DNA from: Chryseobacterium sp. VAUSW3
GTDB lineage: Bacteria; Bacteroidota; Bacteroidia; Flavobacteriales; Weeksellaceae
DNA: 64,000 bases
Reading direction: 5' to 3'
Assembly (NCBI RefSeq): GCF_002205795.1
Contig: NZ_NIUY01000001.1
Coordinates: 248,001 to 312,000 of the forward strand
Of this stretch, positions 45,351 through 55,023 are shown one piece after another. Position numbers and translations under genes: made by a program. The notes below the pieces were generated by a model. The model did not search any database and had not been told where the DNA came from. It saw only the letters and a list, made by a program, of their open reading frames with translations. Position 1 is the stretch's first letter; every line of letters starts with the position of its first letter.

Positions 45351-46373
45351 ATGAACAACAAAGTCACGATCTACGACATCGCTAAAGAACTCAATATCAC
45401 TGCAGCTACGGTATCAAGGGCGCTGAACGGAAATCCGAACATTAGCGAAAAAACAAGGAAAAAAGTGCTCAGTATGGCGAGTTCCATGAACTATAAGCAG
45501 AACAAACTGGCGCTGGCGCTGAAGAGTGGAAAGAGTAACTATATCGGCGTTATCGTACCGCGTATCAACACCAATTTTTTCGGCTCCGTTATTAGAGGTT
45601 TGGAGGAAGAGCTCAATGCAAAAGGCTATAATATTATCATCTGCCAGAGCCATAACAACGAAGAACAGGAATCAAAAAATATTGAAACACTCATAGATTC
45701 CCATGTAGACGCTATTTTCATTTCATCTTCCAGTAAAAACACGACGTCCCTTGAAAAAATCCTGAAAGGAAATATTCCATTGATTTTCTTTGACCGTAAA
45801 AAGATGATGGATAACGTAAGTTCCGTGACCATCGACGATTTCGCAGGCGGTTACATGGCTACGAAACACCTTATTGATACGGGTTGCCGACGAATTGCGC
45901 ATATTGCTTCCGGTCCGTTGGAGATTGAAATCTTCCGCGAAAGACACCGAGGTTATCAGCAGGCACTTGCAGACTATAATATCGATTACAGAAAAGAGTA
46001 CTGCTTGTGTACTAACAGTAGCATCGAAGACGGAAAAAAGGCAGTGGAAATTCTCTTCAACCTAGATGAAAAGCCGGATGCCATATTTTCTGCCAGTGAT
46101 TTCGTTGCGCTTGGCGCCATACAGGAACTTCAGGCACGTAATATTAAAGTTCCGGACGAAGTTTCTGTTATCGGATTTGCGAATGAACCTTTTACGGATT
46201 TTCTTGAACTGTCCATCTCTACAGTAGATCAGTTCCCGATTGAAATGGGAAGAAGTGCCGCTAAAGTATATCTTTCGCAGGAAGATGAAAACAAGGGCGA
46301 AGGTAAGGTGCAGAAAAAAGTGGTTCTTGAACCCAAACTGATACTAAGGAAATCTACCCGAAGTAAGAACTAA
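45351..46373 (+). CDS. LacI-family transcriptional regulator of the pectin genes
   Basis: This 340-aa protein has an N-terminal helix-turn-helix (residues 5-26, VTIYDIAKELNITAATVSRA), a hinge helix NKLALALKSG (51-60) with the Leu pair that inserts at a central CG, and a periplasmic-binding-protein-like effector domain from about 63. It is the only transcription factor in the pectin region, encoded divergently from the GH28-SusCD operon and convergently to the catabolic operon. It is the likely repressor acting on the TGTAATCGATTRCA sites. The effector is unknown; a KDG-type intermediate is plausible. Confidence 0.93.
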   Translation: MNNKVTIYDIAKELNITAATVSRALNGNPNISEKTRKKVLSMASSMNYKQNKLALALKSGKSNYIGVIVPRINTNFFGSVIRGLEEELNAKGYNIIICQSHNNEEQESKNIETLIDSHVDAIFISSSSKNTTSLEKILKGNIPLIFFDRKKMMDNVSSVTIDDFAGGYMATKHLIDTGCRRIAHIASGPLEIEIFRERHRGYQQALADYNIDYRKEYCLCTNSSIEDGKKAVEILFNLDEKPDAIFSASDFVALGAIQELQARNIKVPDEVSVIGFANEPFTDFLELSISTVDQFPIEMGRSAAKVYLSQEDENKGEGKVQKKVVLEPKLILRKSTRSKN

Positions 46374-46405
46374 AAAGGATCAGCTAACCACTGATCCTTT
46401 TTTTT
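46372..46405. terminator. Bidirectional terminator between lacI-type gene and uxaA
   Basis: Perfect arms AAAAAGGATCAG (46372-46383) and CTGATCCTTTTT (46391-46402) enclose a 7-nt loop. The T run follows on the plus strand, and the A run provides T on the minus strand. Confidence 0.88.
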
Positions 46406-46421
46406 AACAAATATTTCCGGA

Positions 46422-48035
46422 TTATAATGAAACGCCGCGTTTCCAAGGGATAAAGACATCCTGTTTAAGCTGATCTGCTTTAGTTTCAACATTGCCGCTG
46501 GCCAAATCGATGATATATTCAACGATTTCCTCACCCACTTCCTGAATAGTTTTTTCACCGGTAATTACTGTTCCGGCGTTGATATCGATAATATCAGACA
46601 TTTTTTGAACCACTGCCGTATTCGAGGCAATCTTCACAACAGGTGCAATCGGGTTCCCCATAGGATTTCCAAGTCCGGTGGTGAATAAAACCACGGTCGC
46701 GCCCGCGCCTACAAGGCCTGTCGTACATTCGGCGTCGTTACCGGGCGTGTTTAGAAGGTTAAGTCCGGGCTTAGAAATATATTCTCCGTAATCGAGTACA
46801 TCCACAATTGGCGCGGTGCCGCCTTTTTTAGCTGCACCTGCGGATTTCATCGCATCAGTAATCAATCCGTCCTTGATGTTACCAGGAGAAGGATTCATAT
46901 CAAAGCCGGAACCTGCATCTACTACAGACTTTTCAAAGGCTTTCATCAGACCCAAAAATTTATCGGCCTTCTCGGAATCCACACATCTGTTCATCAGTTC
47001 CTGCTCTACTCCGCAAAGTTCCGGAAACTCGGCGAGGATTGTTTTTCCGCCAAGTGCCGCAAAAATATCAGAAACTACGCCCAATGCCGGGTTTGCAGAA
47101 ATTCCGGAAAAGCCGTCAGATCCGCCACATTCAAGCCCGATACTGAGTTTGGAAAGCGGCGCGGGCTGACGAGGGATTTTATTGGCTCTTTTGATGGCTT
47201 CAAAAGAATCTTTGATGACCATCTGGAACATTTTATCTGTGGTACCGATCTGCTGCTGCTCATAGATCAGCACTTGCTTCTGCCTGTTCGTGCTCATTTC
47301 TTTCAAAGCGTTCTTGAAAATATCAATCTGCAAATTCTGGCAGCCTAAACTTAAGACGGTCGCGCCCGCCACGTTCGGATTGTTCACATAACCCGCAAGC
47401 AGTTTCGCCAACAACTCGGAATCCTGTCTGATGCCGCCGCAGCCACCTTGATGATTGATGAATTTTACTTCGATATTATCGAGAAGATTAGGGTCCGGCT
47501 CTTTCGCGGCTACCTCTTCCACGCTTTTCTCTTCGATCAGCGAACGCAGGAAAAGTTTATACGATACTTCCTTTTTTGGAAGCAATTCGTTTTCAAAGAT
47601 TTCTTTGAGTTTTTCGATGTTTTTGTTTTCACAGAAAACAAGAGGAAAAAACAACCACACATTTTTGGTTCCCACCTGTCCGTCAGCGCGGTGATAACCC
47701 ATGAAAGTGCGGTCTTTCCAGCGATCGACATTTGGTGGCGACCACGGAAGCGTGCCGGTTTTGCCATGCACTTCCTCGCTTTGGTGCTTTACGTTTTCAG
47801 TGGTGATCACTTCGCCGCGCAGAATCGGCAAAAAAGCCTTTCCTACCAAAACACCGTACATGATGATACTGTCCCCAGGCATAAAATCGGTTTCAGCCAT
47901 CTTATGCTTTGCCTTCACATTGGTTTTTGCAGTAAACTCAACACCATTAAACATTACTGTTTCCCCAGCGAAAACGTCACTTAAAGCAACCAACACATTA
48001 TCGTCCGGATTTACTTTTATGAGTTTATTTTCCAT
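46422..48035 (-). CDS. uxaA: Altronate dehydratase
   Basis: This 537-aa protein has an N-terminal SAF-type domain (about 1-95) and the large UxaA catalytic domain with NHQGGCGGIRQD, LGCQNLQ, IGLECGGSDGFSG and a TTGLGNPMGNPIAPVVKI segment. It dehydrates D-altronate to 2-keto-3-deoxygluconate, the last step before KdgK on the galacturonate branch. It is the final gene of the ten-gene catabolic operon, 10 nt after uxaB, and converges on the regulator gene across a shared terminator. Confidence 0.95.
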   Translation of the reverse strand: MENKLIKVNPDDNVLVALSDVFAGETVMFNGVEFTAKTNVKAKHKMAETDFMPGDSIIMYGVLVGKAFLPILRGEVITTENVKHQSEEVHGKTGTLPWSPPNVDRWKDRTFMGYHRADGQVGTKNVWLFFPLVFCENKNIEKLKEIFENELLPKKEVSYKLFLRSLIEEKSVEEVAAKEPDPNLLDNIEVKFINHQGGCGGIRQDSELLAKLLAGYVNNPNVAGATVLSLGCQNLQIDIFKNALKEMSTNRQKQVLIYEQQQIGTTDKMFQMVIKDSFEAIKRANKIPRQPAPLSKLSIGLECGGSDGFSGISANPALGVVSDIFAALGGKTILAEFPELCGVEQELMNRCVDSEKADKFLGLMKAFEKSVVDAGSGFDMNPSPGNIKDGLITDAMKSAGAAKKGGTAPIVDVLDYGEYISKPGLNLLNTPGNDAECTTGLVGAGATVVLFTTGLGNPMGNPIAPVVKIASNTAVVQKMSDIIDINAGTVITGEKTIQEVGEEIVEYIIDLASGNVETKADQLKQDVFIPWKRGVSL

Positions 48036-48045
48036 GATTTACGAA

Positions 48046-49515
48046 TTAAGAAAAATGACTGATGAATTTTTGGTATCCCTTTTCAATTCCATGCTCCTCA
48101 ATAATTTCTAATGCATGTATTATAGCAGCACTAAGACCGGAAATTTCATTTAAGTTCTCACCCCAAAAAGCAGTATTCGAAAGTATTTCGGAAACCGTTC
48201 CGTCCAGCGTAGAATTTTTCCAGGCGGCTTCAAAGGCCTCCGTGATGTCCGCTGAATCATTCACGGGTAAGGTTTTTCCGTTCCAGTCACCTTTGTAGAA
48301 GCGAATCAGGCAGGCAAAACCAAAAACTAGGTTTAGCGGAAGCTTTCCATACTTTTCAACGTATGCCGTAATGGTCGGCAACACGCGCACCTTAAATTTC
48401 GAAACAGAATTCAAGGCAATATCTGATAACTGGTGCCGGATAAACGGATTGCGGAAACGGTCGAGAACTTCTTCCGTGAACTTTTTCAGTTCGTCTTTAT
48501 CCATATCCAAAGTAGGCAGAATTTCGTTGAAAGCAATTTCAGAAACATACTTCGCGGTAAAAGAATCGGTTAATGTTTCCTCCACAGTTTCATTTCCGTG
48601 CATCAGTGACAATGGCACCATCGTGGTGTGAATCCCATTCAGAATACGCACTTTCCGGTTGCGGTAAGGTTGCATATCAGCAACAATCTTCACATCGAGA
48701 TTGGTTTTGTGGAAAGGTATTTTTTGCTTTAATTTTTCGTCCCCTTCAATCACCCAAAGGAAAAACGGTTCAGCTGCAACCATGAATTTGTCGTGATAAT
48801 CGAGTTTATTCTGGAATTCTGCTTCTTTATCCGTCGGATATCCAGGCACTATTCTGTCAACCAAAGTGTTATGGAAAGTGCACGCCTCATCTATCCACGC
48901 TGCAAAATCATCTTCAAGCTTCCAAAGTTTATGAAGCTGCAACAAAACAGTCTTCAGCGTATCCGCATTATAGTTGATCAGTTCGCACGGAATGATGGTC
49001 AAACCTTTCGAACGGTCACCGTTGAAATGCCTGTATCTTTCATAAAGTACTGCTGCCACCTTTGCGGGAAAAGATTTCGGACTTTCGTCAGACAGAATAT
49101 CGCTGTCCACATACTCAATTCCGGCCTCGGTAGTGTTGGAGATAATGAATTCCAGCGAGTCTTCTTTCGCAACATCCATCAGCGCCTTAAAGTTTTTATA
49201 AGGATCGATGCACTGCACGATATTATCGATCAGGTGAATTTCCTGAATATTCTTGCCATTTTTTATTCCGTTCAGGAAGACGGTGTACATCCCGTCCTGC
49301 TCTTCCAGCATCCCGACCATGCCTCCGGGAAGCGGCTGAACTACGGCTACACCTGCGTTGAAACCCACCTTATCATTCAGCGTTTTAAAGGCATAATCTA
49401 CAAAAGCTCTGAGAAAGTTACCTTCGCCGAACTGCAGAATCTTCACCGGAAGTTTTTCTCCGGATCCGTTGTTTTTCCGGTTTAAGCGTGGTTTTGTATT
49501 GATATCTGTTGTCAT
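48046..49515 (-). CDS. uxaB: Tagaturonate reductase (altronate oxidoreductase)
   Basis: This 489-aa member of the mannitol dehydrogenase family has the nucleotide-binding start VKILQFGEGNFLRAFVDY, EFIISNTTEAGIEY, DRIVPGYP and a KVRILNGIHT motif with the catalytic-type Lys region. UxaB reduces D-tagaturonate to D-altronate with NADH. It lies 3 nt after the transporter gene and 10 nt before uxaA, as expected for the galacturonate branch. Confidence 0.93.
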   Translation of the reverse strand: MTTDINTKPRLNRKNNGSGEKLPVKILQFGEGNFLRAFVDYAFKTLNDKVGFNAGVAVVQPLPGGMVGMLEEQDGMYTVFLNGIKNGKNIQEIHLIDNIVQCIDPYKNFKALMDVAKEDSLEFIISNTTEAGIEYVDSDILSDESPKSFPAKVAAVLYERYRHFNGDRSKGLTIIPCELINYNADTLKTVLLQLHKLWKLEDDFAAWIDEACTFHNTLVDRIVPGYPTDKEAEFQNKLDYHDKFMVAAEPFFLWVIEGDEKLKQKIPFHKTNLDVKIVADMQPYRNRKVRILNGIHTTMVPLSLMHGNETVEETLTDSFTAKYVSEIAFNEILPTLDMDKDELKKFTEEVLDRFRNPFIRHQLSDIALNSVSKFKVRVLPTITAYVEKYGKLPLNLVFGFACLIRFYKGDWNGKTLPVNDSADITEAFEAAWKNSTLDGTVSEILSNTAFWGENLNEISGLSAAIIHALEIIEEHGIEKGYQKFISHFS

Positions 49516-49518
49516 TTA

Positions 49519-51057
49519 TTAATCTTTAATTACTTTATAAGTTGGTACTAAGGCTTTCATTACACCCCATGCGACAAGGTAAGCCACCGCACAGACCGAA
49601 AATATAATCATATAGCCGGTGCTGATGCCGTCTGAAACGATAGCGCCAGATGCTTTTAGCTGATTGACGAAATCTTCAGGAATTCTTTCGGTGTTGAACT
49701 TGGGGTACTTTTCCAATAACGGAACGCCATCAATTGTCGTCCAATTTTTGTGTGAAAAATCGAAAAGCGCGCCCGAACTTTTATTAATGAGGAAAGAACC
49801 GATTCCACCAGCCATTCCGCCAATTCCGGTTACAGTTGCGATGGCTTTCTTCGGGAACATGTCACCTACGGTGGAGAAAATATTTGCTGACCAGGCCTGA
49901 TGCGCCGCCCCTGCTACACCGATAATGATCACAGGAATCCAGTAACTGTAATTTCCACCTGGTTGTGCAAGCAAAGCCAAAAGCGGGAAAAACGCGAATA
50001 TCAGCATCGCACGCATTCTTCCGGCATAGGGATCTAAGCCGAGTTTATCCACAAAATATCTGGGTAGCCATCCACCGATAATTGCCAACAGTGTGATGAT
50101 ATAGAGCACGAACAATGGCAATGCACTTTGTGTACTGTCCATTCCGTAGACGGAGCTCAGATAAGCTGGTGTCCAGAAAAGATAGAACCACCAAACGCCG
50201 TCTGTCATGAATTTTCCGAAGGCAAAAGCCCAGGTTTGGCGGTATTTAAAACATTCTTTAAGGGTGAACTTTTTACCGTTATCACCGCCTTCAAGGTTTA
50301 AACTGTCTGCCTCGTCATCTTTATCCTGCTGAATATAAGCAAGTTCGGAAGCGTTTACTTTTTTGTGTACGTGTGGTTTTTTATAGTAAAAAATCCAGAA
50401 ACCCATCCAAACAAAACCTAATGCACCGATAATGATGAATGCCATTTCCCAACCCAATGCTTTCGCGATGAACGGAATACTCACCGGCGCAGCCAAAGCT
50501 CCAACGGTAGCGCCTGCATTGAATATACTGGTTGCAAATGCACGGTCTTTTTTAGGAAAATATTCGGCGGTTGTTTTTATCGCTGCGGGGAAATTCCCTG
50601 CTTCACCAATTGCGAGCACCAATCTTGCAAAAATGAAGAGTGTAACGCTGGTACTGATAACGAGCGAAACATTATTCACGGTGGCAATCGCTTCTTTTGC
50701 CTCCGCGAAACCCACAAACCATCTCCCTGTCAAAAGCCCCGACGTAGCGATACCGCAAAACGCGTGAAGCACAGCACCGATAGACCAAATGAAGATTGCC
50801 CAAAGGAAACCTTTTTTTGTGTCCATCCAGTCGATGAACTTTCCCGCCAAAAGCATACTACCGGCATAAAAAATAGAAAACAGCGCTGTGATGTTACCAT
50901 AATCGTTATTATCCCAATGGAATTCGGGCTGCAGATAATCTTTCCAGGTTAAGGACAAGACCTGCCGGTCCAGATAATTAATCGTGGTAGCGAAAAACAG
51001 CAAAACACAGATTGACCATCTGAAATTTGTTGCTTTAGTTTCGGTGTTTTGTGCCAT
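49519..51057 (-). CDS. MFS hexuronate transporter (ExuT-like)
   Basis: This 512-aa major facilitator protein has about twelve membrane helices. It shows the ACS-family hexuronate features near the N-terminus (TINYLDRQVLSLTWKDYLQ), DYGNITALFSIFYAGSMLLAGKFIDW, and AGNFPAAIKTTAEYFPKKDR. A charged cytoplasmic loop sits around residues 235-270. It would bring galacturonate, or possibly unsaturated monouronate, across the inner membrane by cation symport. The operon context fixes the substrate class. Confidence 0.92.
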   Translation of the reverse strand: MAQNTETKATNFRWSICVLLFFATTINYLDRQVLSLTWKDYLQPEFHWDNNDYGNITALFSIFYAGSMLLAGKFIDWMDTKKGFLWAIFIWSIGAVLHAFCGIATSGLLTGRWFVGFAEAKEAIATVNNVSLVISTSVTLFIFARLVLAIGEAGNFPAAIKTTAEYFPKKDRAFATSIFNAGATVGALAAPVSIPFIAKALGWEMAFIIIGALGFVWMGFWIFYYKKPHVHKKVNASELAYIQQDKDDEADSLNLEGGDNGKKFTLKECFKYRQTWAFAFGKFMTDGVWWFYLFWTPAYLSSVYGMDSTQSALPLFVLYIITLLAIIGGWLPRYFVDKLGLDPYAGRMRAMLIFAFFPLLALLAQPGGNYSYWIPVIIIGVAGAAHQAWSANIFSTVGDMFPKKAIATVTGIGGMAGGIGSFLINKSSGALFDFSHKNWTTIDGVPLLEKYPKFNTERIPEDFVNQLKASGAIVSDGISTGYMIIFSVCAVAYLVAWGVMKALVPTYKVIKD

Positions 51058-51074
51058 AGGTATGTTGTTTTCGT

Positions 51075-51740
51075 TTAAGAATTTTTTACAGCGGAGACTA
51101 TTTCCAAAACTTTTCTGGTTTCGTCTTCCATATCGGCGTAGTTTTTATCCGCCATCAGTTTTTTGCTGATGAGTTTGCTGCCCATTCCCACGGCAGCAAC
51201 GCCGGCATTAAACCAACCTTCGATATTTTCGCGCGTGGTATCTACCCCACCAGTTGGCATAAAGAGCAGGTTCGGGAAAATATCTTTTATTCCGCTTAAG
51301 AAGTCGGGGCCGAGCATATTTCCGGGAAAGAGTTTAATGAACTTCACACCCGCATTCTCAGCGGCGATTATCTCGGTTGGTGTCATGCATCCCGGACTGT
51401 AAAATTTATCCTGTGAAATAAGGAAATCCGCCACTTCCGGTACAAATCCGGGGCTGATAAAGAAATCTGCGCCTGCTTCCACAAAATCCTGTGCCTGCTG
51501 AAGATTCTTAATCGTACCAATTCCCAATAGCAGATCTGCCATTTCCGAATTTCTCGTTTCCACCATTTTCCGGAAGTTTTGCAAAGCTGCTTCGCCGCGG
51601 TTCGTGTATTCTACAGCACGAATTCCAGCGCGATAGATTGCGCGAAGCGTTTCTATGGTAATGGTTTCATCCGCATTGAAATACAGTGGTAAAATCCCCT
51701 GATTTACAATAGCGTTTGAAACTTTCTGAATATCGTTCAT
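51075..51740 (-). CDS. kdgA: KDPG/KHG aldolase
   Basis: This 221-aa class I aldolase has catalytic residues in place: Glu44 (RAVEYTNRG), Schiff-base Lys136 (VKFIKLFPGN), and PGCMTPTE at 116-123. It splits 2-keto-3-deoxy-6-phosphogluconate into pyruvate and glyceraldehyde 3-phosphate. It ends the pathway shared by both uronate branches. Spacing is 10 nt after the YhcH-type gene and 17 nt before the transporter gene. Confidence 0.95.
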   Translation of the reverse strand: MNDIQKVSNAIVNQGILPLYFNADETITIETLRAIYRAGIRAVEYTNRGEAALQNFRKMVETRNSEMADLLLGIGTIKNLQQAQDFVEAGADFFISPGFVPEVADFLISQDKFYSPGCMTPTEIIAAENAGVKFIKLFPGNMLGPDFLSGIKDIFPNLLFMPTGGVDTTRENIEGWFNAGVAAVGMGSKLISKKLMADKNYADMEDETRKVLEIVSAVKNS

Positions 51741-51750
51741 ATGAATTTTA

Positions 51751-52200
51751 TTAAATTTTTACTTTAAAAACCAGTTTCCGTATTTCTCCTTCGCCAATCA
51801 TCGGTGCATGTACATCTCCGGGATAAAAAATGACAAACTGACTGTCTGTCAGATTAAAAAACATATCCGGCGGGTCGCTGAAGAACTGAACATCCTTTAC
51901 GGAATCGTATTCTCCGTTTGGGTTTTTGCAGGTTTCTCGCGGCTTCCAACCGATTGTTTCAGTCCCTTTTACACAAACCTGAATGTCAATATTTGAATTG
52001 TGACATTCGAATTTTTTCAAGCTTTCCTCTGCGATTTTTCCACTTTTTTGGCTAACGATTACCTTTAAGCCTTCCTCAATCTGAATGCTGCCATCCGGCA
52101 AATTCATCAAATCATTTTCCTCCAAAAACTGAAAAGCTTTTGAAAATAAAGGATGAAGCGCATGATATGTTGCGGCGTTGTGCAGTGAATCTATTATCAT
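51751..52200 (-). CDS. YhcH/YjgK/YiaL (DUF386) family protein
   Basis: This 149-aa protein has a cupin-like beta-fold. It shows the family motifs CHNSNIDIQVCVKGTETIGW and a late FFSDPPDMFFNLTDSQFVIFYPGDVHAPMIGEG segment with metal-type His/Asp residues (quoted in pieces). The family occurs in sialic-acid and rare-sugar operons and is suspected to bind or epimerise sugars; no activity is firmly assigned here. It sits between kdgK and kdgA with gaps of 7 and 10 nt. Confidence 0.88.
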   Translation of the reverse strand: MIIDSLHNAATYHALHPLFSKAFQFLEENDLMNLPDGSIQIEEGLKVIVSQKSGKIAEESLKKFECHNSNIDIQVCVKGTETIGWKPRETCKNPNGEYDSVKDVQFFSDPPDMFFNLTDSQFVIFYPGDVHAPMIGEGEIRKLVFKVKI

Positions 52201-52207
52201 GGCTCAG

Positions 52208-53248
52208 TTATCTTGCTACACGTCCGGAAGCGTCGCCGCCCATCAGTTTCATCACTTCGTCTACAGTCACCAGGTTTGCATCACCTTTGATGGTATGTTT
52301 CAGGCATGAAGCCGCAACCGCAAAGTCAAGTGCGTTCTGGTCGTCATTCGGGTACGTAAGCAGTCCGTAGATCAATCCGCCCATGAAAGAATCTCCACCA
52401 CCAACACGGTCAACGATATCGGTGATTTGGTACTGACGCGTCTGCAGCATTTCTTTACCATCGTACAGAACACCGGCCCAGGTGTTATGAGAAGCTGAGA
52501 TTGAACCTCGCAACGTGGTGATTACTTTTTTAGCTCTCGGGAATTTTTCCATCATCTGTTGACAAACCGACAGGAAAGATTCTGCTTTTACGTCGTGGCC
52601 ATGGGTCTGCACTGCAAGTCCGTCTGGTTTGATACCGAAATGCATTTCGGCATCTTCTTCATTCCCCAGAATGATATCGCAGTAGGATGTAAGTTCGGTC
52701 ATGATCTTTTCTCTGTCGCCGCCGTATTTCCAAAGTTTCGCTCTGTAGTTAAGGTCTGTTGAGATCTTAATACCCATTTTGCTGGCCGTTTTCACTGCTT
52801 CGAGGCACACATCTGCCGAACTTTGGGAGATGGCGGGTGTAATTCCTGTCCAGTGGAACCACTCTGCACCTTCGAAAACTTCTTCCCAATTGATCATTCC
52901 GGGCTGAATCTCGGACATTGCAGAATGGGCCCGGTCATATACTACTTTTGATCCGCGGGACACAGCGCCGGTTTCAAGGAAATAAATTCCCAAACGGTCA
53001 CCGCCCCAAACAATTTTGTCTACTCCAACGCCTCTTTTACGCATTTCCATCATCGCACACTGGCCGATATCATTCTTCGGTAAACGGGTTACGAAATCTA
53101 CAGAAATACCGTAATTGGCCAAAGAAACCGCAACGTTTGATTCGCCACCACCATAAACCACATCAAAATTATCTGCCTGTGAAAACCTCAAAAAACCCTG
53201 AGGTGCTAGTCTAAGCATTATTTCACCGAAAGTTACAACTCTACTCAT
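52208..53248 (-). CDS. kdgK: 2-keto-3-deoxygluconate kinase (PfkB family)
   Basis: This 346-aa ribokinase-fold protein has an early GEIMLRL segment and YGGGESNVAVSLANYG (PfkB signature 1 type). The C-terminal DRVGGGDSFMGGLIYGLL carries the catalytic Asp in GGGDSF. It phosphorylates KDG to KDPG. Both uronate branches converge on this step. It lies 23 nt after the KdgF-like gene. Confidence 0.93.
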   Translation of the reverse strand: MSRVVTFGEIMLRLAPQGFLRFSQADNFDVVYGGGESNVAVSLANYGISVDFVTRLPKNDIGQCAMMEMRKRGVGVDKIVWGGDRLGIYFLETGAVSRGSKVVYDRAHSAMSEIQPGMINWEEVFEGAEWFHWTGITPAISQSSADVCLEAVKTASKMGIKISTDLNYRAKLWKYGGDREKIMTELTSYCDIILGNEEDAEMHFGIKPDGLAVQTHGHDVKAESFLSVCQQMMEKFPRAKKVITTLRGSISASHNTWAGVLYDGKEMLQTRQYQITDIVDRVGGGDSFMGGLIYGLLTYPNDDQNALDFAVAASCLKHTIKGDANLVTVDEVMKLMGGDASGRVAR

Positions 53249-53271
53249 CTGTTTATTTTTTGTATAATTAA

Positions 53272-53598
53272 TTATTGTTTTAAGAAATCTTCGCGCGCCG
53301 GACTGAAAGATTCAATCAGAACGCCTTCTTCCAGGCAAACCACACCGTGCATGATATTGCTGGGAAGGAAAAACGAATCACCAGCTTTCAGTACTTTTTT
53401 AGTTTCCCCGATCTGCACTTGAAATGATCCGGCAGCGATATAGGCGGCCTGCGAATGAATGTGCTGATGCACTTTACCCACCCCGCCTTTTTTAAAACGC
53501 ACTGTGGTGAGCATCAGGGAATCATCAAACCCGACAAGTGCCCGGTCAAGATTTTCGTCTATTTTCTCCCACGAGTAATTGCTCTGTTCTAAGAACAT
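53272..53598 (-). CDS. kdgF: KdgF-like cupin, unsaturated uronate linearisation
   Basis: This 108-aa single-domain cupin has metal ligands His44, His46, Gln50 and His84 (KVHQHIHSQAAYI and LPSNIMHGV). KdgF proteins convert 4,5-unsaturated galacturonate to the linear 5-keto-4-deoxyuronate, a step that is otherwise spontaneous. Size, ligands and position between uxaC and kdgK fit this role. The alternative is a generic sugar-binding cupin. Confidence 0.85.
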   Translation of the reverse strand: MFLEQSNYSWEKIDENLDRALVGFDDSLMLTTVRFKKGGVGKVHQHIHSQAAYIAAGSFQVQIGETKKVLKAGDSFFLPSNIMHGVVCLEEGVLIESFSPAREDFLKQ

Positions 53599-53610
53599 AG
53601 ATTCTATATT

Positions 53611-55011
53611 TTAGAAATTAAAATATTCTTTAGCATTGTTGTACGAAATGTCCGACACGATCTTTCCGATCCACTCCATATCATCAGGAAGTTCGCCGCG
53701 CTTCATCTCGTCTCCAAGCAAATTACAGAGTACGCGACGGAAATATTCGTGACGCGGGAACGAAAGGAAGCTTCTGGAATCCGTCAGCATCCCGACGAAA
53801 CAGCTCAGAAGACCCATATTTGAAAGTGCATTCATTTGCTTCGTCATCCCGTCTTTTTGGTCCAGGAACCACCAGCCAGAGCCAAGCTGAACTTTCCCTT
53901 TCACGCTGCCGTCATTAAAGTTTCCGATCATGGTGGCGAAAACTTCATTGTCAGCCGGGTTAAGGTTATAAATTATTGTTCTAGCGAGCTTATCACTGGA
54001 ATCAAGCCGGTTTAAAAAGTTCGAGAGCTGCTGCGCCTGCGGAAGATCACCGATAGAATCCCATCCCGTATCAGGACCTAAGATGCGGTGCATCCGCGCA
54101 TTGTTATTTCTCAACGCACCCAAATGAAATTGCTGTACCCAGCCCATTTCATGATAAGATTCTGCCAGAAAAATAAGGATTGCACTTTGGAATTTCAGCG
54201 CCTCTTCATCCGTAACCTGAGCACCTTCTCTCCGTTTTTTAAATATATTTGAAACTTCGCTTTCTGTGAATGAAACTGAATAAATCTGATCCAAACCATG
54301 ATCTGAAAGTCGGCATCCGTTTTCGTGGAAATAGGATAATCTTTTCGTTAAAGCGGTAATAAGATCTGCGTAAGTCGCGATTTCTACACCAGCTACCTCA
54401 GCCAATGTATTCAGGTAATCATTAAAACCTTCATTTCCAATAAGTATTGCTTTATCAGGCCGGAAAGCGGTACTCATCTTCAGCTTGCCGTTTCCCGACG
54501 CCAATTTCTGGTGATGTTCCAGGTTGTCCGTAGGATCTTCTGTGGTGCAAACCATTTCAACATTCAGTTTTGCTAAAAGATTTTGCGTACTGTATTCGGG
54601 TGTTGAAATTTTTGCAGAGACTTCGTTGTAGATTTTGGATGCCGAACCTTCATTCAGCAATTCGTAAATATCGAAATACCTCGCAAGTTCAAGGTGAGTC
54701 CAGTGAAACAGAGGATTCCGAACTGTATACGGCACCGTTTTGCCCCACTGTAAAAACTTTTCCTGTGCGGAAGCATCGCCCGTGATGAACTTTTCATTCA
54801 CGCCTAAAGTCCGCATCGCCCGCCATTTGTAGTGGTCACCGTTGATCCAGGCTTCGGTGATATTGGAGAAAACATGGTTGTCTGCGATAAGGGCAGGCGA
54901 AAGGTGGTTGTGATAATCAATGATCGGCTGATTCTTCGAAAAGTTATGGTATAACTCTTCGGCGTACTTATTTTCTAATAGAAAGTTGTCATGAATAAAA
55001 TTTGCACTCAT
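53611..55011 (-). CDS. uxaC: Uronate isomerase
   Basis: This 466-aa TIM-barrel amidohydrolase-superfamily enzyme has an early DYHNHLSP motif (residues 32-39) giving the metal-type HxH. GWVQQFHLGALRNNN and LTDSRSFLSFPRHEYFRRVLCNLLG (quoted as landmarks) are typical of UxaC. It isomerises D-galacturonate to D-tagaturonate and D-glucuronate to D-fructuronate. No uxuA/uxuB genes are present here, so the galacturonate branch is the one supported. Confidence 0.95.
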   Translation of the reverse strand: MSANFIHDNFLLENKYAEELYHNFSKNQPIIDYHNHLSPALIADNHVFSNITEAWINGDHYKWRAMRTLGVNEKFITGDASAQEKFLQWGKTVPYTVRNPLFHWTHLELARYFDIYELLNEGSASKIYNEVSAKISTPEYSTQNLLAKLNVEMVCTTEDPTDNLEHHQKLASGNGKLKMSTAFRPDKAILIGNEGFNDYLNTLAEVAGVEIATYADLITALTKRLSYFHENGCRLSDHGLDQIYSVSFTESEVSNIFKKRREGAQVTDEEALKFQSAILIFLAESYHEMGWVQQFHLGALRNNNARMHRILGPDTGWDSIGDLPQAQQLSNFLNRLDSSDKLARTIIYNLNPADNEVFATMIGNFNDGSVKGKVQLGSGWWFLDQKDGMTKQMNALSNMGLLSCFVGMLTDSRSFLSFPRHEYFRRVLCNLLGDEMKRGELPDDMEWIGKIVSDISYNNAKEYFNF

Positions 55012-55023
55012 TTTCAGTAGTTA

